A stretch of 64,000 nt of DNA. Source: Phorcus lineatus (taxonomy: Eukaryota > Mollusca > Gastropoda > Trochida > Trochidae). Within the stretch, counting starts at the first letter, position 1; each line of letters opens with the position of its first letter. The notes below the pieces were generated by a model. The model worked only from the letters and a program-made list of their open reading frames with translations, was not told the DNA's origin and ran no database searches. The position numbers were made by a program, and so were the translations under genes. This document shows, one piece after another, positions 12,050-25,495 of this stretch. The stretch is taken from NCBI GenBank assembly GCA_921293015.1, contig OV121085.1, positions 21,217,911 through 21,281,910 on the forward strand, read 5' to 3'.

Positions 12050-15000
12050 GGGTTATAAAGCCTTCTTTTGATCTTCCACAGATTGAATCACAGCAGTGAC
12101 CTTCCTTTGAAACTTCTTTGTGGCTGGATTGAGAAGGTGCTTGGGAATTCAGTGTCCCGCCCTACGAATGTGGGTTGGAATTGAGCATGGCTTTTAGAAT
12201 CAATATGCTTGCTAATTACTTGAAACCTTTTCAAACTGAAGAAACTTTGTTACATTCAGGGTCACACTATCTGCAATTCCCAAATTGCTTGTAATTGTGG
12301 AGTGATGATAATCAAACGTTCATGAAGCACTTTTCTAAAGTTTTTATAACCAACAATTGAATTGACATATTTGAAGTTGTATCCAATATCGTGACCATAA
12401 ACTTGTTGCAGAGAGCCATTGTAATAAAATTTATTTTATCAAGAGCAATCCAGCATTAACATTTGGATTTTGTAAAATAACAAGAATAATTAATATCACT
12501 CCAATTTACACGCATAAAACTTCAGAAATTTGTTCTTCAAACAAAATAACAAACAGGGTAAAACTGATCAATTCTAAAGACCTAAAACATACAGACAAGC
12601 ATTGGCAAAATGCTTCAGACATAGTATAGGGTGTTTATCATTTTACATGTAAATATCCTATGTGATGTCTTATCTACTGCAGCCAGAGAGTTCAGACCCA
12701 TTGCAGAATCAGATCAGTATCACTAAACCATAAATGGGTGCCATCAAACCAAACCATTCCTGACTCTCAAGCACCACTGTCCATAGCCTTGACTGATTGC
12801 CAGTTGACCGCCAGATATCATGTTGAGAGATATTAACATACTAATATTCTTTCATGTATAACCCAATTTTCAATACCTATGTCATCAGACCAATGGCCAT
12901 CGTAATTGACCAACAGAGCAATGAAAAGAATATAATATCATATCACACAATTTTTGACCAGAGTAACCATTACACTGACCATGCTAGCTGACTCCCAGAT
13001 CTTCTTTATGAGGTATGTCTTCTCCTTTCTGCCTCATCTCCAGAGCAGTTAAGAACATAAACATGATAAGGATAAGACAGTTAGCCCAAGATGATCAGGA
13101 TTCTAAAAATCTCAGCAGATCAAGAGGATTAAATTGAGACTTCCTCATTCTCTGATTTTGTGGTTAGTGTTCGACTCAATAAATGGCAGTGTTTGGAATA
13201 AGCTAAAAAAATTGGTTATATTTGTATACAAATATATTTATACAATGGCTTTAACAAGTTACATGTTCTGTTATTGTCAACATGTTGGTCACGCTGGTCA
13301 TTTGGTGTACCTACTTTGTTTATTGACAAGAGAATAATACACAGGTTTTCTTGCAAACCATAACTAGTTACAAAGTTACATTTTTCAAGATGTTTGGTAT
13401 TGGACGGACATCTAAATGTGACCTTGTTATTTTAGAATCAGAGATTCATCTTCCTAATGCCAAAACATATTTTACTAAATTTAGCAATGACAGAGATATC
13501 AAAAGTTGAATTCTAGAATGTTGATGTTAATGTCTTGGATTACCACTCCTGTGCAAGAGTTAATGTGTCCGTAGTCCAGGTGACCTCGACTGACTAGTGG
13601 CTATCTGAGATGACCCAACACTGACCCGTCCAGCATGGTATCAAACTTAGTTTCACCAGGTAATGGTCACATTGCTACAGTAGGATCAGCTGTAAATGAC
13701 CATTTAAATGTTGCTGTGGTCAGCAACATAAATACTACATTACTTGTACTTATATTTCATATACTTTCATATAATTCAGTGTGGCGAAGTATGTAAATTA
13801 AGAGATGGTAAGAAATTCAACATCAACATTTTATCTTCTCATGAAAATCTTATTTTTGAATATCCATAGTTGTCAGCAATAATAGCACGTTGTTTGAAAC
13901 ACAGTATATGTACATGCATGTGCTAAAGAAATGATTCAAAACTTGAAGAATTATCACAATACAAACATCATTAATCAGTTCACATTTTCAATATGACAAT
14001 AGAAGTGTACTTATAATGACACATTCTAAAAAGATTAAATTTTTTAATTATCCAATCAAATTCTGACCTTAATAAGATTGTAAAACCATTATGTATAATC
14101 CACAGCCAGACTGCCTTTAATGTTTACAGGTTCCAAAATATGTCATAAAATAATCAAATATTAACTTTGGTTTGCAGTTGATGCATTTTCAACATGCACT
14201 TTCAGTCATATTTTGTGAATCAGTGTTTATATGTAATTTTCAATTCTATCAAAAACTCATTTAAATTCAAATTCAAAATAAAATAATGATAAAACACATA
14301 AAACTACTGTTAGAAATAAGGTTGTAATGCTTAGATACAATATTTACATAAACATATATATAAAACCTAAAAGTGAGGTCAACATTGGATATGTATTTGT
14401 TTGTCTTTCTTGTTCAATGTTTGTATGCTTTCCAACCAAAAGGAAAAATAAGGGAGGATTAAATTCTCAAATTTCAAAGTTTCTGTATCAAGGTGTGAAA
14501 ATGTTCAAAAAGGAAACATAAAATTTAAGTGAAAACCTTCTTTCAAGCGTCCCTCTTTCAAGCAAGCCTTTTCAATAACTTGGGGAAGTGTTTTTTAAGA
14601 AGATTTACAAGAAGAAAGCAACAGTCATGCTTGGCCACTCCTCTGCATATTCTACACCATTCTCTTATTTGATGGTAATAGCCTCCTCCTCACAACTATT
14701 TTCATTTTCCTGTTATTCTCCATCAACTAGTTGTAAGGGAATATTTACCCCTCATAACACCAGTGGACCTCCCTTTGTTTTCCTGAAATGTATTGTTTTT
14801 GGGGTTTATTCAATGAGGTTGGAACAACATTAAGTGCAGACATATTACACATGGGAAACAAGGTTAAACTACCATCTGCTTATCAAGGATGTTGAGAACG
14901 TTTTGACTAAATTTTCTCAATGAACTTATTGTTTATGAAGTATGTGGGTTTGGTGAAAGATTAGTGGATCGTGACATCTGGTATTGTTTGAGAAGAAAGT

Positions 15001-17400
15001 TTTGAACATTTCAATGTATAATTTAACATTATTTCCCTTGCTGCTTCAGAAAAGGACCCTAGCCCATGTCTGTGTTATTTCTTAAAAAGTGTCTTTTTTT
15101 AAAGTATGTGTTGACAAACCAATTTGAAATAATTGTCATAACTTACATTAAAGGTTTCAAAAGAGGTTTTTGATATTGATAATTAAAGCATTCATAAACC
15201 TCTTTAAACATAAACGTTATTTGAATGTACCATATTATTTAATAATTATGACTTCAAGAAATAATAGTTCTGAAAAATAATAAGATTTTAATGAGAGAAA
15301 AAATACCCTAGTTTATAGTTCATATTTATTCCAACATACCATTGAATATAATGATAACCATAGATGGTCCTCAAGAGCTTGTAGATTGTAGATCGGAATT
15401 TCTAAAGAATGTGGTCATAATCTCTGACTATGATACTTAGTATCTACACAATGATGAGATACTTTGGCAACAAAATGCTTTATGAAGATTAGCTGAAGGG
15501 TAAACATGACCTCGGGTATTCTTCTCAGTGACTTACTGTCCCTGTTACGACTTTTCTTTCTGCTTGTGCGGGTAGTTTGAAATGTACACTGGGCGACTTT
15601 CTTGAACCATATCAAGGTATACGTGAAAGTACAGATTTTAACCGTTTCACTTTAAATGATAAATTTTCTTAGTCGGATCACATATAGAAATTCAGTATTT
15701 TTAATCATCTATGTTACATAAACATACATAAGGTATGAGGATATGTAAGGCGACTTTCCTCACTCCTAGCAAGGAACAAATAAACCCCAACTTTCCTTTC
15801 TTATGCTAAATTTCCTTTTTACAGATAAGTGAATTATAATGCTTGAGGTGTTACAAAGTTATTATGTCAAATTTGAATGATTCCAAACGATTTATACTGG
15901 TCTCATGATCGAGGTTCTACAATCAGAAAGGAAATACATAAAACGCTTACCAAAACATAAACTCAAAGGTGTATTCACTAAACTTTATATTTTCTGATTG
16001 ATTTTGTCACCCTATTTTTGTCCATTTCTTCTGTATATGCAAGTCCCAATCGCTTTTTAAGTGGGGGCAGCCAAGGAAACAATCTCCCCCAATCTCTTTT
16101 CACAAAGCCTTTTGAATAACGCATAGCAACGTTTTACATCTTGGAATCTTAGTCTATTTAGTGCATAAACAGATTTTGAAGCAGATGCTGACTTTCTATG
16201 CATCGTGAGATCCTTTATGTCCCACAACAACACATGAAGAAAAGTCTTGTCTTCAAAGCGACTTCATCGGTTTATTCTAATAAATGCATGAAGTTCTTAC
16301 AACAGAAAACATTACTTACAAAGAGTGTAATAATAGATTCCAAATTACTTCATGGAGGTCTGGAGTTTCAGACAGAAAAGACCGTTTAAAATCTTTTAAA
16401 CGACATGTAATCCATTAATAATGAAACGAACCACCCAAAAAGTCAAAAAGATCACGAAGTGTTATCAAAATGAAACAAACATTGAAGTCTAAATATTTAC
16501 ACAATTTTGGCAGGTTTTGGACCCTCAAACAAGTGTATGATCATGTGCAGGCCTATAAACATTGTCATCTTTAATGCTGTTTACTGCAATCAAACACATT
16601 AGCTCAGCTAAACAAATGCAATCAACAAACAACTATTTTATTTGCAGGCCAATGTCAAACCTTCAATTTTAAAGAAATTTTACGCAACCAAAAGTTTGCT
16701 CAATAAGCCAAACCTATACAAACGTCCTCTTTTGCAGAATCAGACAATGAGATGGTATCATTCGTCCTCTTTTCACTAACGTCTTTTTGCAGGACTAATA
16801 GCAAAGCAACTTTTGACACCTGGCATCTAAATCTGTTGAAAGCATTGAGCAAATATGGAAACAAATGGACTTTGGGTATGTGTGAATGCTGATTTTCTAT
16901 GCACATTTTGACATTCACTTCTGTTTTCATCTCCATGTTTACTTTCCAAACGATCAATGATGATAAACAAAAATGGCTATAAAACCGACTCGTAAATTTT
17001 TTCTTCTGTTTGTTAAGGCGGACTGAGAAAACAGCACCTGGAGATTAAAAATTCTAGACAGAATATTTGACCTACATAATGTGTTGACAAAAAGGCAGTT
17101 CTTTGTAGAAAATAAGTATAATGTGTCAATGGATTCGAATATACAATATGAACTATCATATTTGAATAGCAATCATTGAAAGCGACTCAAAGGTTGAATC
17201 CAATATACGTTATTTGTCTACATGTACTATAAATATGCATTTGTAAGTGATGAAAAATCTTAATCAGCATGACACCTCATGTTTCATTGATTGTATCATT
17301 GATTTACACAAAACTCTTTAATGAACAAACTCAAGCCCTGCAAGATTATTCTTATTAAATGATAATCAGTACATTAGATCCATGAATTCAGTAAAATGCA
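12050..17400. other. AT-rich noncoding stretch
   Basis: No gene is recognised. A minus-strand basic segment at about 15510-15600 ends in a consensus-like GTAAGTCA donor but has no good acceptor and no recognised motif. GGTCA words recur at 13570-13680 without clear periodicity. Confidence 0.4.
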
Positions 17401-17562
17401 AGATTTCAAGAACCATCTTTGAACCTCAGTTGTCAACAAATCTCCATGGTCATGGCGCTGAACAAACACGATTTAAACGTAATTTTTTCAGAATCTAGGG
17501 TTTTTGTTAGTAAATATCCCCTTCAGACGGTCAAACAAATTGAGATAGGGGGATATGACATC

Positions 17563-18050
17563 CATAGTATATTGTCCGGCAATCAAAGATCGGTGACTGG
17601 TGTCCGCCAGGGTGAGTGTATATGTCCGTTACTGTTGAGGTTATCTGCAGAGCGTGGTCTCTCGGCTTCGTGATAAACGTCTTATAAATCATAAATAAAC
17701 AGCCTACTTTATATATGGCTCTATTTCACACAACCGTGGCACTGCAAGTGTGAATAAGAGCTAATCTTGGCAGATACGAAGTTTCTTATTCAAATCAGAT
17801 ATTTTTATAAACGTTATCAAATGACGGTTTGATACCTTTAGCAAATGATATGGAAACTGTAAACGAAGTCAACAGCTTTACATTTGTAAACCCCGCAACG
17901 CAGTCATATATTCGTATTTTGTTGAATATTACCTTTGATCCAAATCCCGCATTTAACCTAAACGTAAATCTTTAGAATCATATGAAAGATGTCATAAATA
18001 CATTATCGGCTGTATTTCGTTAAACCTCCACTTGCACTTACCAACTTTGG
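17563..18050 (+). mobile_element. Decayed non-LTR retrotransposon reverse transcriptase fragment
   Basis: At 17563-17640 the plus strand reads SVTGVRQGECICPLLLRL. This matches the conserved reverse transcriptase block of non-LTR elements, usually of the form GVRQGxxLSPLLF, which precedes the catalytic YADD block. About 300 bp further on, METVNEVNSFTFV resembles the post-catalytic V-x-x-F-x-YLG segment, and NHMKDVINTLSA resembles the following thumb region. Stops and frameshifts separate these pieces and no YADD block is present, so the element is dead and internally deleted. A 123-codon frame directly downstream (18180-18551) may be part of the relic but has no recognisable motif. The exact clade (Jockey, RTE or other) cannot be set from this much sequence. 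Confidence 0.5.
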
Positions 18051-18559
18051 CCACCAACTTCAGGAAGTTTACAAAAAAAACATTCATATCATTCATGTAG
18101 ATTACAATTCAAACCGGGTTCTTTATCATTTAAGCATGGTATCAGTCTTTCAAGTTGTTCCATATTTAATCATACAACCATGTATTCATTATTCAGCAAT
18201 GTTTTTGTAAATTATATTACTTCGTATTCTAGTATCTATATCTATAATATATTGAGAATTAAAAATTTACCAACACTTTTAAATACTTTATACCGTCATT
18301 CTCTCCATTGTACGAATCTGACATTTTTTAAAATATTAAACATGGAGTTAATGATATTTTTTACTATTTACAATCTAACTATAGGCGCCTCTAGACTTTC
18401 GTGGAAAATCAAATATATACATAAAATGCGACCGCAAATGTCTCAAAATATCAAAGACTTTGTGGTTTCTCTTGCTCCACGAAAGCGGTATATATTTGCC
18501 AAACTGGTTTTGATTAAACCGCTTCATACCCCAGCTCGCCCTTTAACCTAACCGCAAGG

Positions 18560-21530
18560 AGCCCGAACTGGCGATGAAAGCTTTGCGAGGCCTTGCTACT
18601 GGCTTTCAACATTACTGCTTGATAAAAGGGAGCGACCATGCGAGGCTCATAGATTTCAAGTCTAAACAAATGTCTTCTTTCAAAGCTGTACAAATCCAAC
18701 GAAAAAGTAAATACGAAAGTTAGACTGATTACATTTCAGTGTCTAGATATTCAGAATAATTATGTTTATTATGTTTATGATGTCTGTATATTTGAAATTA
18801 ATATTCGTCATAATGTGAATTATTCAATTTCTTAATGTCTCAGAAATGCTACATGGGTTCAAGAAAGCAGTTCAACATTCAAAAGGTATTTATTTTCATT
18901 GATAGCAACAAAACCCAACACCTCATCAAACCTTGTTCATATCTATTTTTTTAGATGAATAATGTTTTGTACTAAGTAGTCCTGGATATACTACAAACGA
19001 AAGTCATTACAACAGTATATTAATATTCAGTTATTAACTATCACCTCATGAAACCAAAAGCGGGTTTTCAAACTAAAATCATATTGATCAAACTTATGTC
19101 AGATGTCATACTTGAGACCTAATTCCTCACAAACGATCGTGGAACAAAATCGTTCATCATTTCCAATCAAAATGACATTATTCTTTTAAGAATTTGACAT
19201 AACGCTGACGTTTTCTTCGTTGCATCATCTAATTTCTGGTCTGAAATAATTATCTGTCTCGTAGCATATTGCTTCCAATCAGGGGGATATCTGGATGAAA
19301 GGTGACGTATTAATCTTGCATTCAGTCATACGGATTACTGTGATCATGCAAGATGTATGGGTACATCAATATTACAACACGGGGTTCCAATTAGACACCC
19401 GTTGGGCAATTAAACCGTAATATAGAATAATTCCACGTGACACCATCACAGCATATGTCATGTGGAGTTATAATATCGTTCAGTTCCCAAGGGTGTTAAT
19501 ATGGTAGTAGACGGTCCTCTAATATGTGATTCTCATTTTATTATTATGAGAATGAAGTTCATTGAATTCAAACTCATTTATTATTGATGCAAATATATTT
19601 TGAAAGATTAACGATGACTGCGAATGGTATATCTAATACCATATGGTTCAAACTTATAGTTAGACACAAAATCTATGGTGAAATAGTTTGTAAAGTTGGT
19701 ATAATGGACCTGGAAGCTAATAGTCGAATATCAGAACCAATGGCTAAACAACTTTGTAAGGTTCATAATAATCACTGAATATCATTACTTTCATTATCGA
19801 AAACCATTTCTATAGCTTTTAACTTTTGAAGTTTGTGATCCGTTTGAAATGAAAACGTCACCAACAGGTGAAATGGTAAACACATGCATGAGATTTGTTA
19901 AGCAACGTGAAGGTAAGGGGTAACCCTGCCCCATACCTATTAATGTTACTCAATCGGTTAAGTGCTTTGACTATTCCCTGTCTTTTATTGAGAATGACAG
20001 CCGAGCACAAGCAAGATCGTGAGAAATGATTTATTACTTTTTAATAGCAGGTAATCTTGCGCTTTGGGTCGACAACCCTTGCAAACGTTTCGCTTTGCAA
20101 TTCAGGCACGGCGAAAGAACATCAATTTTACCTATAATCAATATATGTACATTCCAAAACAGATTGGAACCTTTTGAAAGACTTAACATGTCAGTGTATG
20201 GATTAACATTGATTTGTTCTGAAAGAAGTCATGCATGTTGTGAAAACCACCAACTTTTACTGTAAGTTATGTCATATTCGATAAATGTTTATCAGGTCAA
20301 ATTTATTTTTTGATAAAAAAAACCTCTCGCCGACGCAGTGAAATAGTGTCGATGGATGTTACGAGATATCTTGGACGCAACGTTAATTGACGTGACGTGA
20401 TGTAAAATGTCACGTTACGGATTTTGATAGCTGTATGAATTTTTGTAATACAAGCTGAACGTTGCTTTGCTGAAAAAAGACTAAGTTGATTAAGGCTGAA
20501 CTCATGACTCAAAAAATATATTTTAGCTTTTTAAAAAGATCATCAATTTAAGAACTGCACTAATGCTGGCTGCCACAATGGCAGGTAATTAACAAGTACA
20601 GTATTCGTCTCTTCCAATTCAGGTTCATATCAAAGACCATCGACTCTCTGGGGTCCTATCTTCTAATGCAATCGTATAGGAATGGTTGGTTAATCGGCGT
20701 TGACATGACGATTTCTCTCAGTGCAATTACACAATGTTCTTCCCGACTCCGTCTCACTGTGTGATGCCATGAATTCTACATTACGTCTCAATACAGTCTC
20801 ATCACTGGCTGATCCGCGCCCTCTACTGACCTCTATCACACTCACATTCATGGAACCTTGATAGAACAAATCTGAGTACTTTACTGGATCAATTTGATAC
20901 CAACAGTGATATCACTGGTGTCTCCTTTAATAATGCTTTTCAAAAAGTAAGAATCTTAAAGTTTCAAGAAGAAATTTTTTGTCAAGTCCTTGTGTGTTAA
21001 TGACCCTCACAAATATCAAAGCCTAAGTAACTAATTGGGGATCATTGTTGTTGTTATTTCTTTTCAAAGTTTTTGTTTTCATTGTCTCTATAAACTCCCT
21101 CACACAAACATTTAAGATTAATTGTGGTTATCTTTTGTTTATGTATGTATTGTATTGTATTTTTAAGATTTGCCAACAATTCCTCCTCCGCCGACCCCTC
21201 TCCTTTTAGAACCTCTAAGTGCTCCCGTGGCTTAAGAAACCTTCCCGGGTGTGTTCTTCTTCCACCTTCTATATATTCTTTCCTAGATAAACAGACACCC
21301 CATCTGATCCCGACCTTCAAATCCATCCATCCCCAATAGTCTCCATGATACCAACCCCTGTGGATAGTCTTGGAGTCTTATGGAATTGGCGCCGCCACTC
21401 ACAATCAGAAAACGCATCGAAGCAGTTTCCTCAATTGCTATGTGTTGATTCTGTTGATAACAACTAGTGTTCCGTTTTACATGGTAGAGCGAATAGTAAC
21501 ATCAAGAATCTTTTATGCATTAGTCTCATG
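18560..21530. other. Noncoding stretch
   Basis: No gene is recognised. At 21160-21340 a compositionally biased, pyrimidine-rich plus strand leaves frames open on both strands, which argues against either being real. The remainder is AT-rich without ordered repeats. Confidence 0.4.
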
Positions 21531-21533
21531 ATG

Positions 21534-21600
21534 TCTCAAAATAGATGCTCTACTAAGGCTTGTTGTATCTCAAAATAGATGCTCTACTAAGGCTTGTTGT
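21534..21600 (+). repeat. Perfect 34-bp tandem duplication
   Basis: The segment beginning TCTCAAAATAGATGCTCTAC at 21534 is repeated at 21568 with no visible difference over 33 bases. The identity points to a recent duplication in otherwise decayed sequence. Confidence 0.85.
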
Positions 21601-21865
21601 GGAGCCCATAATGAAACCCCCTTCGTTTGTAAGTTTTTACCGAATCAAATTTTTAACATTCTTAAAATAGATGTGATGGGTATATGAATTAGTCCCTTAG
21701 ACTACACTTAAATTCAATTCAAATTTAAATTACCTGAACCTTAACGTTTAACATCTTACCGTTTCGAAATGTAAATTGCAATCTTTAAACATACCAGTGT
21801 TCTTCGAAGCAAAAAGTAAAAAATTAAATATACACAGACACACTTACATATAAATGAGTAGAAAA

Positions 21866-21911
21866 CGTATACATATGAAATGTATACCTATATGTATACT
21901 ATATGTATACG
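21866..21911. repeat. Inverted repeat with nested GTATAC palindromes
   Basis: CGTATACATAT at 21866-21876 is the exact reverse complement of ATATGTATACG at 21901-21911. The spacer contains two more GTATAC/ATGTATAC words, so several alternative cruciforms are possible. Confidence 0.7.
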
Positions 21912-21919
21912 AATCATTT

Positions 21920-24060
21920 CCAATGAAATAAAAAGACTCTCCTATGTGAAGAAACATCGAAAAGTAAGAGAAAAGTGAGTTGAACAAATACATAGCTCAA
22001 GATCACTCATGTTCCATATCCATAAATGCACTGGAGTATAAATGGCACAAGCTACACTCCACTATAACTACTGCTCTTTCATAGTTACCAAGCGTGCAAG
22101 TTACATAGTAAACGTTTATTTATCTTCATGGTGTAAAACTGACACGTATACATAATTGTGTTTATGATAATCACCGAACGCATAAACAGAAATAACGTAT
22201 TCAGATTTCTACCTGACGTGTAATGCAATTGTATAGAGCGAAATGTCAGATATTATAGTGTATCGTTGCATATAAGCAAAGGCGGTAGGAGAAAGATTAG
22301 TGTATAACGCAGACTTTTGTGTATGCTAAATAGTCCGCATATTTGAGGTATTCCATCTTTCGTTTGTAAAAATAAGCCTCCGAGAAAGGTATGAATTGTA
22401 TACCCATGTTCACGTGCAGAAAATGTACATGCTTTGCGACAACATTAAAGTGGTTGGTGACATGGTTGGAAGAATATCCTTAGCAAAAACCGGTGATTTC
22501 TTATCATAAACCAGTGATTAAAGATCAATCCTTTGATCCGATCTATAGGATCATCAACATGCTACTGGAGAACGTAAGAAACAAGATCACCCCAAAGGAT
22601 CAATCTTAAGAGATCAACTCATGTTTGTGTAATATCATATAGACGATACGTCCTTTATTGACATTTAAACCTTAATAAACAATAGATTTAACATTCGTCA
22701 TAAAAAGCCAATAATACACAACTTTACTATTTTAATAGATGTACTCGAACCGAACGGTAAATTATAGCAGGAATCATTCTCACGATATCAGGTTAACCTA
22801 ACAGTATGAGTATTGCATTATACAGATACCATAGGAACAAAGCTCACCCTGAACGGATCAAGAAATATCTCGAGGAGCAATATATTGTACGTAATATGAT
22901 CATGCAACCTCATTCTTATATCATTGACACAAACATTAAAGTCCACGAAACTTAATTATCAAAGATAATTCTCATGCTTTCAAAGGATCCAAATCAACTC
23001 AAGAAACTCCACAAATCAAAGTTTATTCTAAATGGATCAACATCTCGAGAACCACACAATCTGCATCAAATATCACTCCAGTACCAGTGACACTACAAGA
23101 AACGTCATCCACACGTGACGTCACCACCCAAAATAATAAACGTCATTCCTAACGTAACTCGAATATGGTGACAGTCTGTAAGGAATTAGTTGTTAGTTAG
23201 GAGTTAGTTGTCTATATCCTTACTTCTCACTAACACATTCATGTTGTTATGAATAACGATACGAGATACATACATGTGAACCTATTTTTATCCAACTTCT
23301 TACACAATGATCACAGTGATTGTGAGTGGATAGAATTAACATGATCTTGATAACATTGTGATGTTTAAAACGTTTTGAAGACGTTATCAGTTTAATCAAC
23401 GGACATGTCTTTTATCCACATTGTGTTCCTTAATATACAGGGTTTTGCCTGAACGAAAAACATCAAATTTCATGCATTCGGAATGACAATGTTATCATTT
23501 CATAAGATAGATACATACATCAATAGATTGATGTACAAATTTCGCATATACTTGTACCATGTTAATGTCACGATACGCCCAGATAACGAAATATTTCTTC
23601 AGTGAATGCATATGTACATAGCTGTGGTTGTGGCTTTGAGTCGAACCCTGTATGAAAAACTAAGAATTTCCGCCGAGACTCTGTAATGACTTCTCATTAG
23701 GAAATGGGTAATCGTGAGCATCAGTTCTAACTTACTTTTCTGAAATAACGATATTAACATTCTCAATATCTGAAAGTAGCATGTCAAAAGTAGTTTTCTG
23801 GAGATATGGTATTTGTTTAACAGTTAATAGAAGGATATGGTATTTGTCTAACTGTTCATACACGTAAGTATAAGCAAGGAAGACTTTAAGAGGATATTCA
23901 CATACAAGAATGAACTATCAATTTTCTCTATGGTATTCAACAGGTAGCTGTATGTTATATAAATATAAATGTATGGCATAACGTATATACCACGATCCTG
24001 ACTAGTAAATCATTTATTCTTTATGATTATACGTGTACTCCTCCAACATATAAAAAGGAG
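21920..24060. other. Probable intron or intergenic sequence
   Basis: If the F-spondin-like gene extends left, this is intronic. GGATCAA words recur at 22599, 22855 and 23034 with partial similarity around them, suggesting a very decayed duplication. GATATGGTATTTGT is duplicated at 23803 and 23834. No exon is recognised. Confidence 0.35.
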
Positions 24061-24065
24061 ACATT

Positions 24066-24185
24066 TTCTGGTGTACTGGAATAATGAGGTTTCTAATATA
24101 GTAGTACGTATATAAGCAAGTTTCTGGTGTATTGATAGACAAATATCTGGTGTATCGACTTGACATGCTTCTGGCGTACTCGTAT
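24066..24185 (+). repeat. 24-bp degenerate tandem repeat (TTCTGGTGTA)
   Basis: The word TCTGGTGTA or a one-base variant occurs near 24066, 24122, 24146 and 24169. The last three are spaced 23-24 bp, and the first is about two units away. The repeat sits in the presumed intron 1 of the F-spondin-like gene. Confidence 0.55.
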
Positions 24186-24693
24186 CGTCAGTCACTTATA
24201 ACATTTCGTTATTTCTTCAGTAAATGTACTTTCAGCATGTGAAGGAACTGACATGAGCTTCTGCTCACTAGTTTTCTGTGAACAATCTAGAATACAAGTG
24301 TTTACTAATATAGATTACATTAGCGTTAATAAGTCTATTGCTAATACTGGTTTTGGTTTTATCCTGTTAACTTGCAGAACAAAGCATCAAGGTCATTTTG
24401 CATCAAATATGGAATAGCAAATCCATATACGTTTAGGTAAGTCATCTTCAATGGACCTCATGTAACTGTTACTCTATCTATGGTGTAGTAAAAACGTGTG
24501 TGTTGACATATACATGTAGCCAACTGTAGATCTATGTGGCTAGTTATCGGACACACAAGTAGTAAGTTGAACTACTGATAAAGCGAGAAAAAGACTCCTG
24601 CAAAAGCTTGTCCCTTTGCAGTGATAGTGAGCTTATCTCGCTTGTAGCCTTGCGAAGTTAGCGAGACAAGATTCAAACACCACGCGTCTAGAT

Positions 24694-25385
24694 TAAGTGG
24701 ATTGTAGCAGAGTCGCTACTGTTCACAATAAGAGCAGACGTGAAAATTGTCGTCTGCCTCTTACAAATGAACCCGAAGCGTGATCTCGCTCTTATTTGTA
24801 AACAGGGATATCGTAATTGGGATCAATCACATCTTATAAAGTGGATCGCTAGTGGTGTAGGTTTAATGTATGAAAATATTAAAATATGCCAATAATATGA
24901 GCAGACGTGAAAAACTCGTCTGCTTATACAAATGAAGATGAAAATGCAAAACCTCTGATGTACCTGTGGTCGGATGAATCCAAATCAATAGTATCATAAT
25001 TGATATTGTAACAGATGTAACAGATGTACACTGAGTGGATTGTTGCCACAATTCTCACAGAGCAGACGCCAAATATCGTCTGCCCGATCCAAATGAATCG
25101 AAACGTAAACTCGTAAAATTGAACTACTACCGCTCTTCATTTATGATAAAGGTATGTTATATATGGGTTCAATTCATCAATTAAGTGGAAGAGTTTATCG
25201 TCTGTTGACTCTAAAAGAAACTATGGATAAGGACTTTGATTTGAAAATAATGTTGTAGTTTTCACTCTTTAGGGATGCAGGAGGTCTATATATAATTTTC
25301 AAACGCATCTTTAAGTGGCTCCCATTACTGTATTACTGCAGCTAGTGTTTTACAATGCAAACAGTAAAACTGTCGTCTACTTCCA
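24694..25385. repeat. Degenerate 130-190 bp tandem repeat carrying a GCAGACG/CGTCTGC hairpin
   Basis: Each unit starts with a (T)AAGTGGATTG-like word, at 24698, 24839, 25032, 25181 and 25312. In three units it continues with a perfect 7-bp inverted repeat: GCAGACG at 24734, 24901 and 25062, answered by CGTCTGC at 24751, 24917 and 25077. CAAATGAA follows each hairpin. The 25181 and 25312 units keep only degraded versions (CGTCTGTTGAC; GCAAACAGT...GTCGTCTAC). Arms are conserved while loops differ (10, 9 and 8 nt). The array lies 110-800 bp inside the presumed intron 1 of the F-spondin-like gene. Confidence 0.7.
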
Positions 25386-25495
25386 ATCACTCATCAAATA
25401 AGCATCAGGACATCCTGTATCACCAGGGGTTGCCTAAGGTGCTGATCTCTTAATCATAGCTAAGATTAGACTTGTGTATCTTAAAATTAACTTAC

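Noticed and set aside
18180-18551. 123-codon plus-strand frame as an independent gene
   Set aside because: Directly follows the reverse transcriptase relic and has no domain; more likely element debris or chance.
21054-21339. Overlapping frames on both strands (90 and 71 codons)
   Set aside because: A purine/pyrimidine-biased tract leaves both strands open; neither has domain or exon signals.
23637-23650. GGGTTCGACTCA on the minus strand as a tRNA B box
   Set aside because: No T-stem pairing and no A box at the right distance; single-motif match.
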